Source: Hyphomicrobiales bacterium (GTDB lineage Bacteria; Pseudomonadota; Alphaproteobacteria; Rhizobiales; Rhizobiaceae). Taken from it: a stretch of 47,638 nt of DNA. The stretch spans positions 1 through 47,638 of the forward strand of contig UCLB01000033.1 of NCBI GenBank assembly GCA_900473205.1, written 5' to 3'. Below, one piece after another: positions 9,226-17,697 of this stretch. Every line of letters starts with the position of its first letter. Position 1 is the first letter of the stretch. Both the position numbers and the translations under genes were made by a program. Under the pieces are notes generated by a model. That model was not told the origin of the DNA, ran no database searches, and worked only from the letters and a program-made list of their open reading frames with translations.

Positions 9226-9413
9226 CAATAAACTCAATCGAAACCATCACCTTAAAGGTAGTTGCGCTTCAAGCAAATGCTGTTCGGGTCGCACTATCAA
9301 GCTCGTGCAAACAGGCAACATTCCGGAAAACGAGCGTCGGCAACATCGAAGCCGCGCACTTGGCAGACTGAAAGCTACGGCTCATTTTCGTCAGTACTTT
9401 GAGATTCTGGCGC

Positions 9414-9719
9414 TCATGGCCGCTTATCGGCGAGGACAGCCAACTTATGGATCTGTGGCGGCTTGGCAAACAGGTCTCCTGCCTCTGCCTTGGCCATCAA
9501 GGCTGCAGCGACTTGGCCATTTAAGTGAGCATCTCTTCCATCCTCGTCGTCAAACGTATCGAAGATCGCAAAGGAACTCGGACCTTCCTGGATCGCATAC
9601 CAAGAAATCGTGCCTGGCTCGGCGTTGACGAGAGGTATGGCGGATCTCAGGAAATCGGCGACCTCCTGTTCCTTGCCGGGTTTTGCTTCAAGCGGAACGT
9701 AGAGCGCGAATTTGGTCAT
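9414..9719 (-). CDS. Antibiotic biosynthesis monooxygenase (ABM)-domain protein
   Basis: A 101-residue dimeric ferredoxin-like ABM protein. It begins MTKFALYVPLEAKPGKEQEV, has the family-typical GTISWYAIQEGPSSFAIFDTF central strands, and the DGRDAHLNG helix motif. ABM proteins include quinol monooxygenases (YgiN) and heme-degrading enzymes; this short cytoplasmic type is most often called putative quinol monooxygenase. The ATG at 9719 has GGAGA 5-6 bases upstream and is preferred over the ATG at 9731. It stands alone, convergent with the UvrA-like gene. Confidence 0.85.
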   Translation of the reverse strand: MTKFALYVPLEAKPGKEQEVADFLRSAIPLVNAEPGTISWYAIQEGPSSFAIFDTFDDEDGRDAHLNGQVAAALMAKAEAGDLFAKPPQIHKLAVLADKRP

Positions 9720-9981
9720 GACTATCTCCATGGCACCTGATCGTGCCGCAAGCTGCTATACCACGTTTAGCCGCCGAATGTTTCGAGATCGGGCAAATAA
9801 AAGTCTCGGATCAAATTTCTCTTGAAGGGATGCGAACGCGTGGAGAGCCGATTATAGTATACAGCCTTAATGCCAACGCTCTGATTTAGCGACTTATTTC
9901 AACTTAATTACGTGACCGCTGCTGATCAGGAAGCTTTGCGGTCGGGACGCAAAAACGCTGGGGCCGGTCTCTCTTCGTACG

Positions 9982-10260
9982 GGCGTTGGTCTGCCAAATG
10001 GTATGAATGGTCGGCAGGTTGCTGACGCTACTCGCCAGGTAAGGCCAAATCTCAAAGTTCTCTTTGTCACCAGCTACGCTGAAAATGCTGTACTTAATCA
10101 CGGCCCTCTGGATGCAGGCATGGAGGTAATTACCAAACCCTTTAATCTGACGGTCATGGCGGACCGCATCCGTACGATCATACCAAGATGGCAAGAAGGG
10201 CGGATTAATCTGCATTTGTCTCTTCAGGAGGGCGGCCGACGCTGTCCTCCGGAGACTTGA
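9982..10260 (+). pseudogene. Response-regulator receiver domain, C-terminal remnant
   Basis: Residues reading VGLPNGMNGRQVADATRQVRP, then LKVLFVTSYAENAV, then GMEVITKPFN correspond to the second half of a CheY-like receiver as found at the C-terminus of rhizobial hybrid kinases: the loop after the phospho-Asp, the conserved Thr/Ser strand and the Lys-Pro motif. The phospho-Asp half and all kinase domains are missing, and the loop has an extra codon (LPN-GMNG rather than LPGMNG). The last 56 bases overlap the end of the mgtC pseudogene on the other strand. It is a relic, not a functional gene. Confidence 0.6.
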
Positions 10261-10736
10261 AATTCGTCATCACTCTCAATGTCGCAAAAGTGACGATAGA
10301 GAGGACAATGGCCGTGTCATATGATCCAAGTCCCACCGCCGCGCCAATAGCACCTTTCGCCCATATGCTTGCAGCCGTTGCGGTACCGCGCGTCCCCATT
10401 TTGCCGACAAGGATTGCGCCGCCTCCGATAAAGCCAACGCCATTGATCAAGCCCTCAAGCACGCGGGCGGTGGCCCCCGCGTTACCAAGCGTGATTTCTT
10501 CTGAAGCTCGTGACCAGAGGAAATGTTCGAAGGCCCGCACTTCGCTCATTTCGCTCGCGGTCCCATCCAATAGGTAAGGCCAGAACATAAGCCAGCAGCA
10601 ACGCTATTAGATGAGGAAAAATGTTGAATTCAATTCCGAGCGACAAAAGCCATTCGTTCAAGTGATGCTCCCCAGCACCTTCGATCACCAGCAATATGTT
10701 TCTACTACTTCCTCGGAAAGTGAAGGATACAGCCAT
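10205..10736 (-). pseudogene. mgtC: MgtC/SapB family membrane protein, frameshifted
   Basis: Two overlapping minus-strand frames together give an MgtC protein. The first (from 10736) has LGIEFNIFPHLIALLLAYVL and the family hallmark GWDRERNERSAGLRTFPLV, then stops. The second (ending 10205) resumes with EEITLGNAGATARVLEGL, GVGFIGGGAIL and the RGTATAASIWAKGAIG motif. The reading frame changes at about 10500-10550, so a single protein cannot be made unless there is a sequencing error or programmed shift. MgtC proteins are inner-membrane factors for low-magnesium growth and virulence. The neighbouring remnants support genuine decay. Confidence 0.75.
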
Positions 10737-10784
10737 GGGACGGTTTATTCGATCTTTGAAATATTGGAAGAGCGGCGCACCTCA

Positions 10785-11040
10785 TCACCAGAGAACATTC
10801 TCTACCGGGTGAACGGGCTTTGCTGTCGCTCCGTTTCCCAACAGTTGCTCAACGTCAATTTGAATTGTCCGGCAAATCGACGTCCCAGGCACATCGTGGG
10901 CTCTATTTTCAAAGGGATCCAGTAAATCAGCACCGATGCGATCCATTGCCAACAGCATGAAGCCAACAGCCGTCGATGCCAGCGGCGTGAAGATCGTCTA
11001 GCTGTCGACAAGTCCGACAGGCAAAAGCAAGCAGAAGCCG
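10785..11040 (-). pseudogene. Bestrophin family (UPF0187) protein, C-terminal remnant
   Basis: On the minus strand one frame reads CLLLPVGLVDS, an in-frame TAG, then TIFTPLASTAVGFMLLAMDR, IGADLLDPFENRAHDVP and VHPVENVLW before a natural stop at 10785. This matches the C-terminal half of bacterial bestrophin-like channels, especially the IG-DL-DPFEN-HDVP segment. The internal stop and lack of recognisable N-terminus in the same frame make it a pseudogene. It lies immediately upstream of, and parallel to, the broken mgtC gene. Confidence 0.65.
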
Positions 11041-11236
11041 TGGACACTCGCGACGGTGGCTCGGACAGACCAGTCGATGCATTGTGCCGTTTACATGAAA
11101 TGCTGAACCGGATCCCGCATGCAAAGTCCCAGGGGGCCGCATTCCGAACGCATGGTTTGCCGGCGATGACAGCCTTCCACTTTGACGCTATACACGTCAC
11201 ACAACCATTTAAACTGAAACGGAGCTGCACATAGAC

Positions 11237-11440
11237 ATGGCAACAGGTACAGTAAAATTTTTCGCACAGGACAAGGGCTTCGGCTTCATCACCCCTGATG
11301 ATGGTGGTCAGGACGTATTTGTTCACGTTTCAGCTCTTGGATACGGGAATTCCATCAGCGAAGGCCAAAAGGTCAGCTACGAGATCGGCCAGGACCGCAA
11401 GACCGGCAAATCCAAGGCCGAGAACGTCCAGATCCTCTGA
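11237..11440 (+). CDS. cspA: Cold-shock family RNA chaperone
   Basis: A 67-residue single cold-shock domain: [15 protein letters not shown] carries RNP1 and DVFVHVSAL carries RNP2, followed by the conserved basic C-terminal GKSKAENV strand. Such proteins bind single-stranded RNA/DNA and melt secondary structure. The length is complete. The GGAG at 11220-11223 lies about 13 bases upstream of the ATG, an unusually long spacing, and a hairpin begins 17 bases after the stop. Rhizobia carry many csp paralogues, so cspA is a family name rather than a precise orthologue. Confidence 0.93.
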   Translation: MATGTVKFFAQDKGFGFITPDDGGQDVFVHVSALGYGNSISEGQKVSYEIGQDRKTGKSKAENVQIL

Positions 11441-11456
11441 ACATCTTTGCATCAAG

Positions 11457-11484
11457 GGTCGACAGGTAGGGAGATCTGTCGACC
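11457..11484 (+). terminator. Stem-loop after cspA
   Basis: GGTCGACAG (11457-11465) pairs perfectly with CTGTCGACC (11476-11484) across a 10-base loop, 17 bases after the cspA stop. No T-run follows, so it may terminate weakly or protect the 3' end of the short cspA transcript. Confidence 0.5.
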
Positions 11485-11708
11485 AGCCTGTGGCCATTGT
11501 CGCAGCATATTTTCATTACAGCAGACGATGAAAAATCGTTTACAACGCTTGTGTCGGCACTCAAATCCGGCCAAAACAATCCTGCCAATCGCCTCGGCAA
11601 TTTCGGCATCGCCGGGCGTTGCGCTTGAGCGGGATCAAAATCATGTCGCAATTCAACATATTTGCAGCCTGGAAATGACGATCTCCTCATATTTGAATGA
11701 GGATTGAA

Positions 11709-12692
11709 ATGAAACTGAATCTGCCCCCTGCCCGCCTGCCCCGCTTCTTTGCCATAGCCGCGGCCATTGCCCTATTGTCGGCCTGCGATGACAGCACATC
11801 CAGCCAAACAGACCGGACGCGTGAGACACAGACGTCCAGTGAGCAGGCAGAACTGCAAAAATACAATGCCTATGTGCAGGTCGCCAATTCCGTGCGCCGG
11901 TCTTACGCGGAGGATTTGGAAACATATCAGCGCTACATCCAACCGGTCTTCGACGGCAAGGACATGAAGGACGACCTTCTGTTCCCGTCTTCTTCCACGA
12001 TGGACCGCGTTAAAGATAATCTGGACAAAGCGCGGTCGATGCAACCCGACATGCCACAGCTTGATGCTCCGGCGAAGGCCTATAGTGTAGCGTTAAACAG
12101 GGCCGTCCCGCTCGACCGTGACATGGCTAACTACATCGAGGCCAAAACCTACTTGAGCGACAAGGGCGCGCATGGACGCGAGACCCAGCCTGCTTACATC
12201 TCGGCAATGGAAACGTTGGCCAAAGCCCAGACGCGTTATACAGACGCGATAGAGGCGAAGGATCGCTCCCGTATTAAATCCGAATTCGAGGCAACGGAAA
12301 AAGACACGCTTGCCTATTTCCGGATCGGCATGGTGTATCACATCAAAGATAGCATGGATCTTGCTTCAGGTTTTCTCGAAGGAGCGGGTGTCGGTGACAA
12401 GATTAACGCGTTCAAGGCATCACTCGATGACTTCAATGCAATGGCAACTGGTTACGACAACAAAATGCGGGAGCAGAACAAGACCGGTTGCGCCGCCGTC
12501 ATGTCGAGAGCGAATGCCTATCTTTCCAGCGGAAGGCAGATAATCCAGAGGACGGAAGACGGATCTTACCAAAAAGACAAGCAACAATCCTCACAGTTCC
12601 AGCTGATGGAGTCGCAGGAGCGTCAGGACGCTAACTCCTTGCTGCAGAACTATAATAATATGGTTAGTCAGTTGAACATGAACCAATGCTGA
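11709..12692 (+). CDS. DUF3829 (YiiG-like) lipoprotein
   Basis: A 327-residue secreted lipoprotein. The N-terminus is a lipoprotein signal peptide with lipobox LLSAC, followed by a Ser/Thr/Gln-rich linker and then a mostly helical domain (about 50-320) of the DUF3829/YiiG type. Two cysteines occur late in the chain (KTGCAAV and the terminal Cys) and could form a disulfide. The start is the ATG at 11709, 5 bases after AGGA; an ATG 12 bases earlier lacks spacing for a ribosome site. A strong terminator follows. The function is unknown; an envelope location is inferred. Confidence 0.8.
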   Translation: MKLNLPPARLPRFFAIAAAIALLSACDDSTSSQTDRTRETQTSSEQAELQKYNAYVQVANSVRRSYAEDLETYQRYIQPVFDGKDMKDDLLFPSSSTMDRVKDNLDKARSMQPDMPQLDAPAKAYSVALNRAVPLDRDMANYIEAKTYLSDKGAHGRETQPAYISAMETLAKAQTRYTDAIEAKDRSRIKSEFEATEKDTLAYFRIGMVYHIKDSMDLASGFLEGAGVGDKINAFKASLDDFNAMATGYDNKMREQNKTGCAAVMSRANAYLSSGRQIIQRTEDGSYQKDKQQSSQFQLMESQERQDANSLLQNYNNMVSQLNMNQC

Positions 12693-12735
12693 GCGAGTTG
12701 AGGATATGACCGAGATCCTGGGCTGACCACCAGAG

Positions 12736-12765
12736 CCCCCTCTGGCTTTGCAGTGGGGGTCTTTT
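12736..12765 (+). terminator. Rho-independent terminator after the DUF3829 lipoprotein gene
   Basis: CCCCC at 12736-12740 pairs with GGGGG at 12755-12759, and CTG with CAG inside a single T-T mismatch, with loop GCTTTG. TCTTTT follows immediately. It is 43 bases after the stop codon. Confidence 0.75.
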
Positions 12766-12853
12766 GAAGATATAGACTGGGTCCTGCGATTGAGACCTAC
12801 AAGTTCGCGATGCTCTTGATGACAATCGAACCAGCGACCTGTAATTTTAAGGC

Positions 12854-13273
12854 TTACGCGGCCCAGGGATTGATAACTCTCAATCCGGCTGCTTCAAATG
12901 GGCTTGTATCTCGCGTTGCGACCGCGAGATGGTTTTCTGCAGCCGTAGCAGCAATGTATCCATCAGCCTTCCCTATCGCCTTTCCAGATGTTCGGCCGCT
13001 TGCCATCAGGTCCGCGTAGAGCAGGGAGGTACCTTTATTAAAGGGCAGAATGCGCCCGTCAAAAATTGGTAGAACCTCACCTTCAAAGCGATCGTGGAGA
13101 ATTGTCTGACGCTTTCCCGATGGCATCGAGGCAATCCCGAAACGAAGCTCCGCAACTGAAATAGCAGAAATGAATAGAGTTTCGATGGCCTGCGCATCCA
13201 GCCAAGTCAGCACAGCATTTTCGGGAGCCTGCTTCCAAGGCTCAGATATTACATTAGCGTCTAGCAAGATCAT
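12854..13273 (-). CDS. vapC: VapC-type PIN-domain toxin (FitB-like)
   Basis: A 139-residue PIN-domain ribonuclease. Acidic catalytic residues are visible in MILLDANVISE (Asp5), SVAELRFGI (Glu), KADGYIAATA (Asp) and ATRDTSPF (Asp), the normal four-residue metal site. FitB/VapC toxins cleave RNA when not bound by their cognate antitoxin. The ATG overlaps the last four bases of the upstream antitoxin gene (ATGA), implying translational coupling. All active-site positions seem intact, so the toxin is probably functional. Confidence 0.92.
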   Translation of the reverse strand: MILLDANVISEPWKQAPENAVLTWLDAQAIETLFISAISVAELRFGIASMPSGKRQTILHDRFEGEVLPIFDGRILPFNKGTSLLYADLMASGRTSGKAIGKADGYIAATAAENHLAVATRDTSPFEAAGLRVINPWAA

Positions 13274-13524
13274 TCGAAAGTCATCGGTACTGCCGGGGTC
13301 CTGTCGCGCTGTTGTTGCAGCGCTTCGATGTCACTGTTTGACACTTCGCCGTCACGGCCAATGGCCGCGAGAAGCGAGCCGAGTTTTACGCGTCCCGATG
13401 GACGAACAGCGGCTTCGAGAATGTCACGAATTTCTGCCTCGGTACTACGACCGTGGTAAGCTGCTCTTGCACGTAACGCCCGATGAGTTTCATCAGAGAG
13501 GTTTCGTATAGTCACCGCAGCCAT
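13270..13524 (-). CDS. vapB: Ribbon-helix-helix antitoxin (FitA/VapB-like)
   Basis: An 84-residue protein with an N-terminal ribbon-helix-helix DNA-binding fold: VTIRNLSDETHRALRARAAY is the strand-helix part, followed by HGRSTEAEIRDILEAAV, both characteristic of FitA/StbC antitoxins. The C-terminal 35 residues, ending VPMTFE, would wrap the PIN toxin. The RHH dimer should repress its own promoter in the interval above 13525. The gene precedes and overlaps vapC. Confidence 0.92.
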   Translation of the reverse strand: MAAVTIRNLSDETHRALRARAAYHGRSTEAEIRDILEAAVRPSGRVKLGSLLAAIGRDGEVSNSDIEALQQQRDRTPAVPMTFE

Positions 13525-13674
13525 TCATCTGATCCTATCTATATTTTCATTGTGATATCACTACCACGGAAATGATAGCATTTTCAAGTCGTGCTATGAG
13601 AAGAAGACGGGTAATTATGCGCGTTCTTTTGCCTTAAGGGATAAGAGTCCCTGGAGCAAGCACCGGGAACTCTG

Positions 13675-13694
13675 CGAGCCCGCGTCGGGGCTCG
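13675..13694 (-). terminator. GC-rich hairpin downstream of the LysR gene
   Basis: CGAGCCC (13675-13681) pairs with GGGCTCG (13688-13694) around a 6-base loop, about 38 bases beyond the LysR stop on the minus strand. There is no T-run on either strand, so terminator activity is uncertain. Confidence 0.3.
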
Positions 13695-13732
13695 TCGTCG
13701 TCAGCGGTGAATTGCGATATGATGAACCGGCC

Positions 13733-14629
13733 TCAAGGCGTTTTCCAAGTTTTCAACAGCATCGCGACGAATTTTTCGGCCGCTGGGGATAGAACACTGC
13801 TTCTTCTTTGGACAATTCCTATAGTTCTCGAGACAACCGGTTCAACGATTGGACGTGACACCAGAAAAGGGTGATCCTCTTGCGGAGTTGCCAGTCGGGG
13901 CAATACCGATATTCCTAATCCCGCCTCTACAAGCCCAAGAGATGTGTTGAGATGGGTTACTTCATAAGACCAATTCAGCTTTAGATTGTGCCTCGCGAGC
14001 GCGCCATCGAGAAGCGTTCTGTTCCCGCTAGATCGATCTACGACCACAAGCGGATATTCTTCCAACTGGCTCCACTGGATAGTTTCAAATTGCGCGAGTG
14101 GGTGATCCTTCCTCATCGCGAGAACGAATGGATCATCGATGAGTGGTTCAAAGGAAAGATCCGGGTCCGAGTTCCCCATAAGATTAATACCAAACTCCAC
14201 CTCACCCCGTGCCACTGCTTGGAGGCCCTCGTTCGCGGTAAGGTCACGAATTCGAAGGCGAATGTGAGGATATTGTTCGCTGAATGTCCTTATGACGATT
14301 GGAAGAAAATAGAAAGCTGCCGTTGGGACACAAGCCATGGTGATCAGCCCGCGCCTTTGCGTGCCATCCTTCATAGCGAACAACGAGCCATCGAACTCTT
14401 CGAGCATTCGCCGGACGAGCGGCATGACTTCCTGACCCATAGCTGTGGGAGCGACATGACGCGTGGTCCGCTCCAGCAAGGGTGCACCGATGGATTGTTC
14501 AAGTTTTTGGATGCGCCGGGTTAGTGCGGGCTGTGAAATGTGTAGAGCATCAGCGGCTCTGTGGAAACTCTCAAGTTCAACCACTGCTTGAAAAGCACGT
14601 AAATCCAGAATTTCACAATTGATGCTCAT
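13733..14629 (-). CDS. LysR-family regulator, divergent from galD
   Basis: A 298-residue LysR-type regulator. The N-terminal winged helix-turn-helix spans about residues 5-65 (FQAVVELESFHRAADALHIS then QPALTRRIQKLEQSIGAPLL), followed by the periplasmic-binding-like effector domain. The ATG at 14629 has GGAGG about 11 bases upstream; the longer frame overlaps the divergent gene and is not used. It is transcribed away from the tautomerase gene 104 bases away, the classic LysR layout, so it probably activates that operon in response to an aromatic acid or pathway intermediate. It could be the functional counterpart of GalR, but that identity is not proven. Confidence 0.9.
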   Translation of the reverse strand: MSINCEILDLRAFQAVVELESFHRAADALHISQPALTRRIQKLEQSIGAPLLERTTRHVAPTAMGQEVMPLVRRMLEEFDGSLFAMKDGTQRRGLITMACVPTAAFYFLPIVIRTFSEQYPHIRLRIRDLTANEGLQAVARGEVEFGINLMGNSDPDLSFEPLIDDPFVLAMRKDHPLAQFETIQWSQLEEYPLVVVDRSSGNRTLLDGALARHNLKLNWSYEVTHLNTSLGLVEAGLGISVLPRLATPQEDHPFLVSRPIVEPVVSRTIGIVQRRSSVLSPAAEKFVAMLLKTWKTP

Positions 14630-14733
14630 ATCGCAATAAACCTCCAAAACATTGCATTTAACAAATAAGGTGATCTTACTCATATTGCAACAACTCGATG
14701 GATTGATCCAACAAATGCAAGATTGAGGCGACC
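14630..14733. promoter_or_regulatory. Divergent LysR/galD promoter region with inverted repeat
   Basis: TTGCATTT (14652-14659) and its exact complement AAATGCAA (14713-14720) flank the middle of the 104-base interval. The left copy lies in ATTGCATTTAACAAAT, which fits a loose T-N11-A LysR box. Such paired sites are usual for autorepression plus activation. Binding is inferred, not shown. Confidence 0.45.
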
Positions 14734-15816
14734 ATGAACGACCTTCAAAAGATACCTTGTGTACTGATGCGTGGCGGAACATCGCGCGGACCGTTTTTTT
14801 TGGCATCGGACCTCCCGCGCAACCAAGCTGAGAAGGATGCCGCCCTTTTATCGATCATGGGTTCCGGACATCCCCTTCAAATCGATGGCATAGGCGGCGG
14901 AAATCCGGTCACCTCGAAGGTCGCGATCATTGGCCCCTCCAAGGTTAAGGGAGCCGACATCGACTACCTTTTTGCCCAGGTCCGCACAGACCGGCAATAT
15001 GTCGATTACTCACCCAACTGCGGCAACATGCTTGCTGCCGTAGGACCCTTTGCAATCGAGGCCGGGCTCGTTCGTGGCCAGGGAAACGATACCCTAGTCC
15101 GTATCCACAACGTGAACACCGGGAAGTTGATCGAAGCCAAGGTTCCCACGCATGGAAATGAGGTCATCTATCTCGGTGATGCCTCGATCGACGGCGTCCC
15201 TGGATTGGCTGCTCCGATTGCGCTGACGTTCATGGATGCTTCTGGCGCCAAAACCGGCAAGTTGTTGCCCACCGGCAAGCCTGTCGACATCATTGATGGC
15301 GTTGCTGTGACGGCAATAGACTGCGCGATGCCCATGGTGCTCATGCGCGCTGCAGATCTGGGCTTGACGGGCTATGAAGATCCTCAAGCACTGACCGCAA
15401 ACCATGAATTGATCGAACGGTTAACGCGCATACGCATCGAGGCCGGTGAACTCATGGGCATGGGTGACGTAACCGACATGGTTATCCCTAAGCCAGTTCT
15501 GATATCCCCTGCCCGCAATGGTGGATCCCTGTCGGTGCGGTATTTCATGCCCAACGAATGCCACCCTGCACTGGCGACGACCGGCGCAGTCGGCATTGCC
15601 ACGGCGGCGGTGACGGATGGAACCGTCGTATTTGAAGACACGGGTAAACCCGCTGTACCGACCCAGATTCAGATCGAGCATCCGGCAGGCCGTCTCGACG
15701 TTCAACTGGAGCTGAGAAACGGTGCAATAACGGCTGGTCTCGTGAGGACGGCCCGCCGACTTTTCGAAGGATACGTTTTCGCAAAGCCGAATACGGCGAT
15801 TGAAAACGCAGCTTAA
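14734..15816 (+). CDS. galD: 4-oxalomesaconate tautomerase (PrpF family)
   Basis: A 360-residue PrpF-fold isomerase. It begins KIPCVLMRGGTSRGPFFLAS, has the IDGIGGGNPVTSKVAI motif, the active-site region DYSPNCGNMLAAVGPFA with a conserved Cys, and the C-terminal HPALATTGAV segment. GalD converts the keto and enol forms of 4-oxalomesaconate in the gallate and protocatechuate 4,5-cleavage pathways; the related PrpF isomerises aconitate. The missing prpB/C/D context, the divergent LysR gene and a tannase relic downstream favour GalD over PrpF. The downstream hydratase and aldolase genes are not in the window. It starts the operon, 47 bases ahead of the binding-protein gene. Confidence 0.85.
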   Translation: MNDLQKIPCVLMRGGTSRGPFFLASDLPRNQAEKDAALLSIMGSGHPLQIDGIGGGNPVTSKVAIIGPSKVKGADIDYLFAQVRTDRQYVDYSPNCGNMLAAVGPFAIEAGLVRGQGNDTLVRIHNVNTGKLIEAKVPTHGNEVIYLGDASIDGVPGLAAPIALTFMDASGAKTGKLLPTGKPVDIIDGVAVTAIDCAMPMVLMRAADLGLTGYEDPQALTANHELIERLTRIRIEAGELMGMGDVTDMVIPKPVLISPARNGGSLSVRYFMPNECHPALATTGAVGIATAAVTDGTVVFEDTGKPAVPTQIQIEHPAGRLDVQLELRNGAITAGLVRTARRLFEGYVFAKPNTAIENAA

Positions 15817-15863
15817 ACGACGCCAGATAGGCGAATTACTTAGATAAACGGGAGGAGAACCCT

Positions 15864-16865
15864 ATGCGTAAATACCTGTTAGCAACAGCAGCGCTCTGTG
15901 CGCTTGCAGCATCTGCAAACGCAGAATCCGTCAGAATGAGCGTCGGATCATATAATCTCAACAATCTGCCTTTCCCAGTGGCTGCGAGCCTCGGTTATTA
16001 CAAGGATGAAGGTCTGGATGTCACGACCGAGAACTTTGCCCAAGGTGGTTCCAAAGTTTTGCAGGCGCTTGTTGCCGGGTCAACAGATGTGGCAGTCGGT
16101 TTTTACGATCACACAATTCAGATGCAGTCGCAAAACAAGCATGTCGTCGGGTTCGTCATGCTTGCACGTAATTCTGGACTCGTTCTTGCAGGAACCAACG
16201 ACACAGATTTTGACCCCGCGAAGCCTGAAACAATTAAGGGTAAAAAGGTCGGCATTACCTCACCTGGTTCATCGTCGGACTTCTTCATTCGCTATTATCT
16301 GAAGCAACACAATCTGAGTGAAGACGATATTTCCATCATTGGCGTCGGCTCGGGTGCTGCAGCTGTCGCCGCTTTGCAGCAGGGGAAAATCGATTTGCTC
16401 GTCAACTACGATCCTGCCGCAACGATTGTTGTCGAGCGCGGATTGGGCAAGATTCTGATCGATGCACGCAGCGACCAGGGTGCGAAAGACGTCTACGGCG
16501 GCATCTATCCGACGTCCGTTCTCTATGCCACTCAGGACTATATCGATGCACATCCCGAAGTCATCCAAAAGGTGACGAACGCCACCGTCAAGGCATTGCA
16601 CTGGATGAAGTCGCATTCCGCTGAAGAGATCGTCGAGAAGCTCCCTGACGACTTCGTATCTGGCGACAAGCAGACCTACATCAAGGCTGTGGAAGCTGCA
16701 AAGGCGATCTTCTCGGAAGACGGCAAGTTCGTGCAGGGTGATCTGGGAACGCCTTTGGCTGTCTTGAAGAGTTTCAACGACGCCGTCGCTAAGGCGACAA
16801 TCGATCTCAACACCACTTACACCAACAAGTTCGTCGAGGCCACGGCTTCGAAGCCGGCAAACTGA
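15864..16865 (+). CDS. ABC transporter periplasmic binding protein (NMT1/SsuA-TauA-like)
   Basis: A 333-residue periplasmic solute-binding protein. A cleavable signal peptide (residues 1-20, ending ASANA) precedes the NMT1/SsuA-like fold: NNLPFPVAASLGYYKDEGLD is the usual first-lobe motif, followed by GSTDVAVGFYDHTIQ. It has a good ribosome site (GGGAGGAG). The family carries sulfonates, taurine, nitrate, pyrimidine precursors and some aromatic acids. Its position in the galD operon suggests an aromatic acid such as gallate, phthalate or protocatechuate, but no sequence feature proves it. Confidence 0.88.
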   Translation: MRKYLLATAALCALAASANAESVRMSVGSYNLNNLPFPVAASLGYYKDEGLDVTTENFAQGGSKVLQALVAGSTDVAVGFYDHTIQMQSQNKHVVGFVMLARNSGLVLAGTNDTDFDPAKPETIKGKKVGITSPGSSSDFFIRYYLKQHNLSEDDISIIGVGSGAAAVAALQQGKIDLLVNYDPAATIVVERGLGKILIDARSDQGAKDVYGGIYPTSVLYATQDYIDAHPEVIQKVTNATVKALHWMKSHSAEEIVEKLPDDFVSGDKQTYIKAVEAAKAIFSEDGKFVQGDLGTPLAVLKSFNDAVAKATIDLNTTYTNKFVEATASKPAN

Positions 16866-16869
16866 GGGT

Positions 16870-17697
16870 ATGTCAATGTCTTCGACAATCATAAAGTTAA
16901 CGCCCGTGGCAGATGTTCATGCCAAACCGATGGTAACGATTGATGACGTCACGATGGCGTTTGGTTCGTTTGTTGCCGTTCAGGACGTCAATCTTAACGT
17001 CGGCGATGGAGAGTTTCTCTCCATTGTCGGGCCGACCGGTTGCGGGAAATCGACGATCCTTAACGCTATAGCCGGTTTGTTGAAGCCAGCGAAAGGTGCG
17101 GTCGCTATCGACGGTGCAGCTGTCAACGGCGTTCAGAACAACATCGGCTACCTGTTCCAGCAGGACGCCCTTCTTCCTTGGAAAACTGCGTATCAAAACG
17201 TCGAGTTAGGCCTCATGTTCAGAGGCATGCCAGAGACAGAACGGCGCGGCAAGGTGCTGACATGGCTTGAAAAAGTTGGCCTGAAAGGTTTCGAAGCACG
17301 CTTTCCTCATCAGCTTTCCGGTGGTCAGCGCAAGCGTGTGCAGATGGCGCAGGCGCTCATCACCGAGCCTAAGGTCATCTTAATGGACGAGCCGTTCTCG
17401 GCACTCGACATCCACACCAGACACCTCATGCAAAACGAGCTTTTGAGGCTCTGGCAGGAAGACCGCAGAGCAGTCGTAATGATCACGCATGATCTCGAAG
17501 AGGCCATTGCTCTGGGCGATCGTGTCGTCGTGCTTGCAGCGGGTCCAAAGAGCCGAGTGATCGAGAGCTTCCCCGTCGATCTGGAGCGTCCGCGCAACGT
17601 GGCGGAAATCAAACTCGATCCAAAATTCATGACTCTGTACCGCGATATTTGGGCATCCCTGCGCGGCGAAGTGGAGAAAAGCTATGCACGCCATTAA
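16870..17697 (+). CDS. ABC transporter ATP-binding protein (SsuB/TauB-like)
   Basis: A 275-residue ATPase: Walker A GPTGCGKST, Q-loop YLFQQDALLPW, signature LSGGQRKRVQMAQAL, Walker B VILMDEPFSALD, and the H-loop in MITHDLEEA. This sequence set is typical of the nitrate/sulfonate/taurine subgroup. It starts 4 bases after the binding-protein stop region and overlaps the permease gene by 14 bases, so translation is coupled. It energises uptake with the two neighbouring components. ATG 16870 is used; a second ATG two codons later is possible. Confidence 0.92.
   Translation: MSMSSTIIKLTPVADVHAKPMVTIDDVTMAFGSFVAVQDVNLNVGDGEFLSIVGPTGCGKSTILNAIAGLLKPAKGAVAIDGAAVNGVQNNIGYLFQQDALLPWKTAYQNVELGLMFRGMPETERRGKVLTWLEKVGLKGFEARFPHQLSGGQRKRVQMAQALITEPKVILMDEPFSALDIHTRHLMQNELLRLWQEDRRAVVMITHDLEEAIALGDRVVVLAAGPKSRVIESFPVDLERPRNVAEIKLDPKFMTLYRDIWASLRGEVEKSYARH

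Noticed and set aside
10802..11326. Long minus-strand frame of 174 codons upstream of cspA
   Set aside because: Cys/Arg/Ser-rich shadow frame; the bestrophin remnant is in a different frame of the same strand.
11373..11690. Minus-strand frame downstream of cspA
   Set aside because: Overlaps the cspA hairpin and coding end and has no family likeness.
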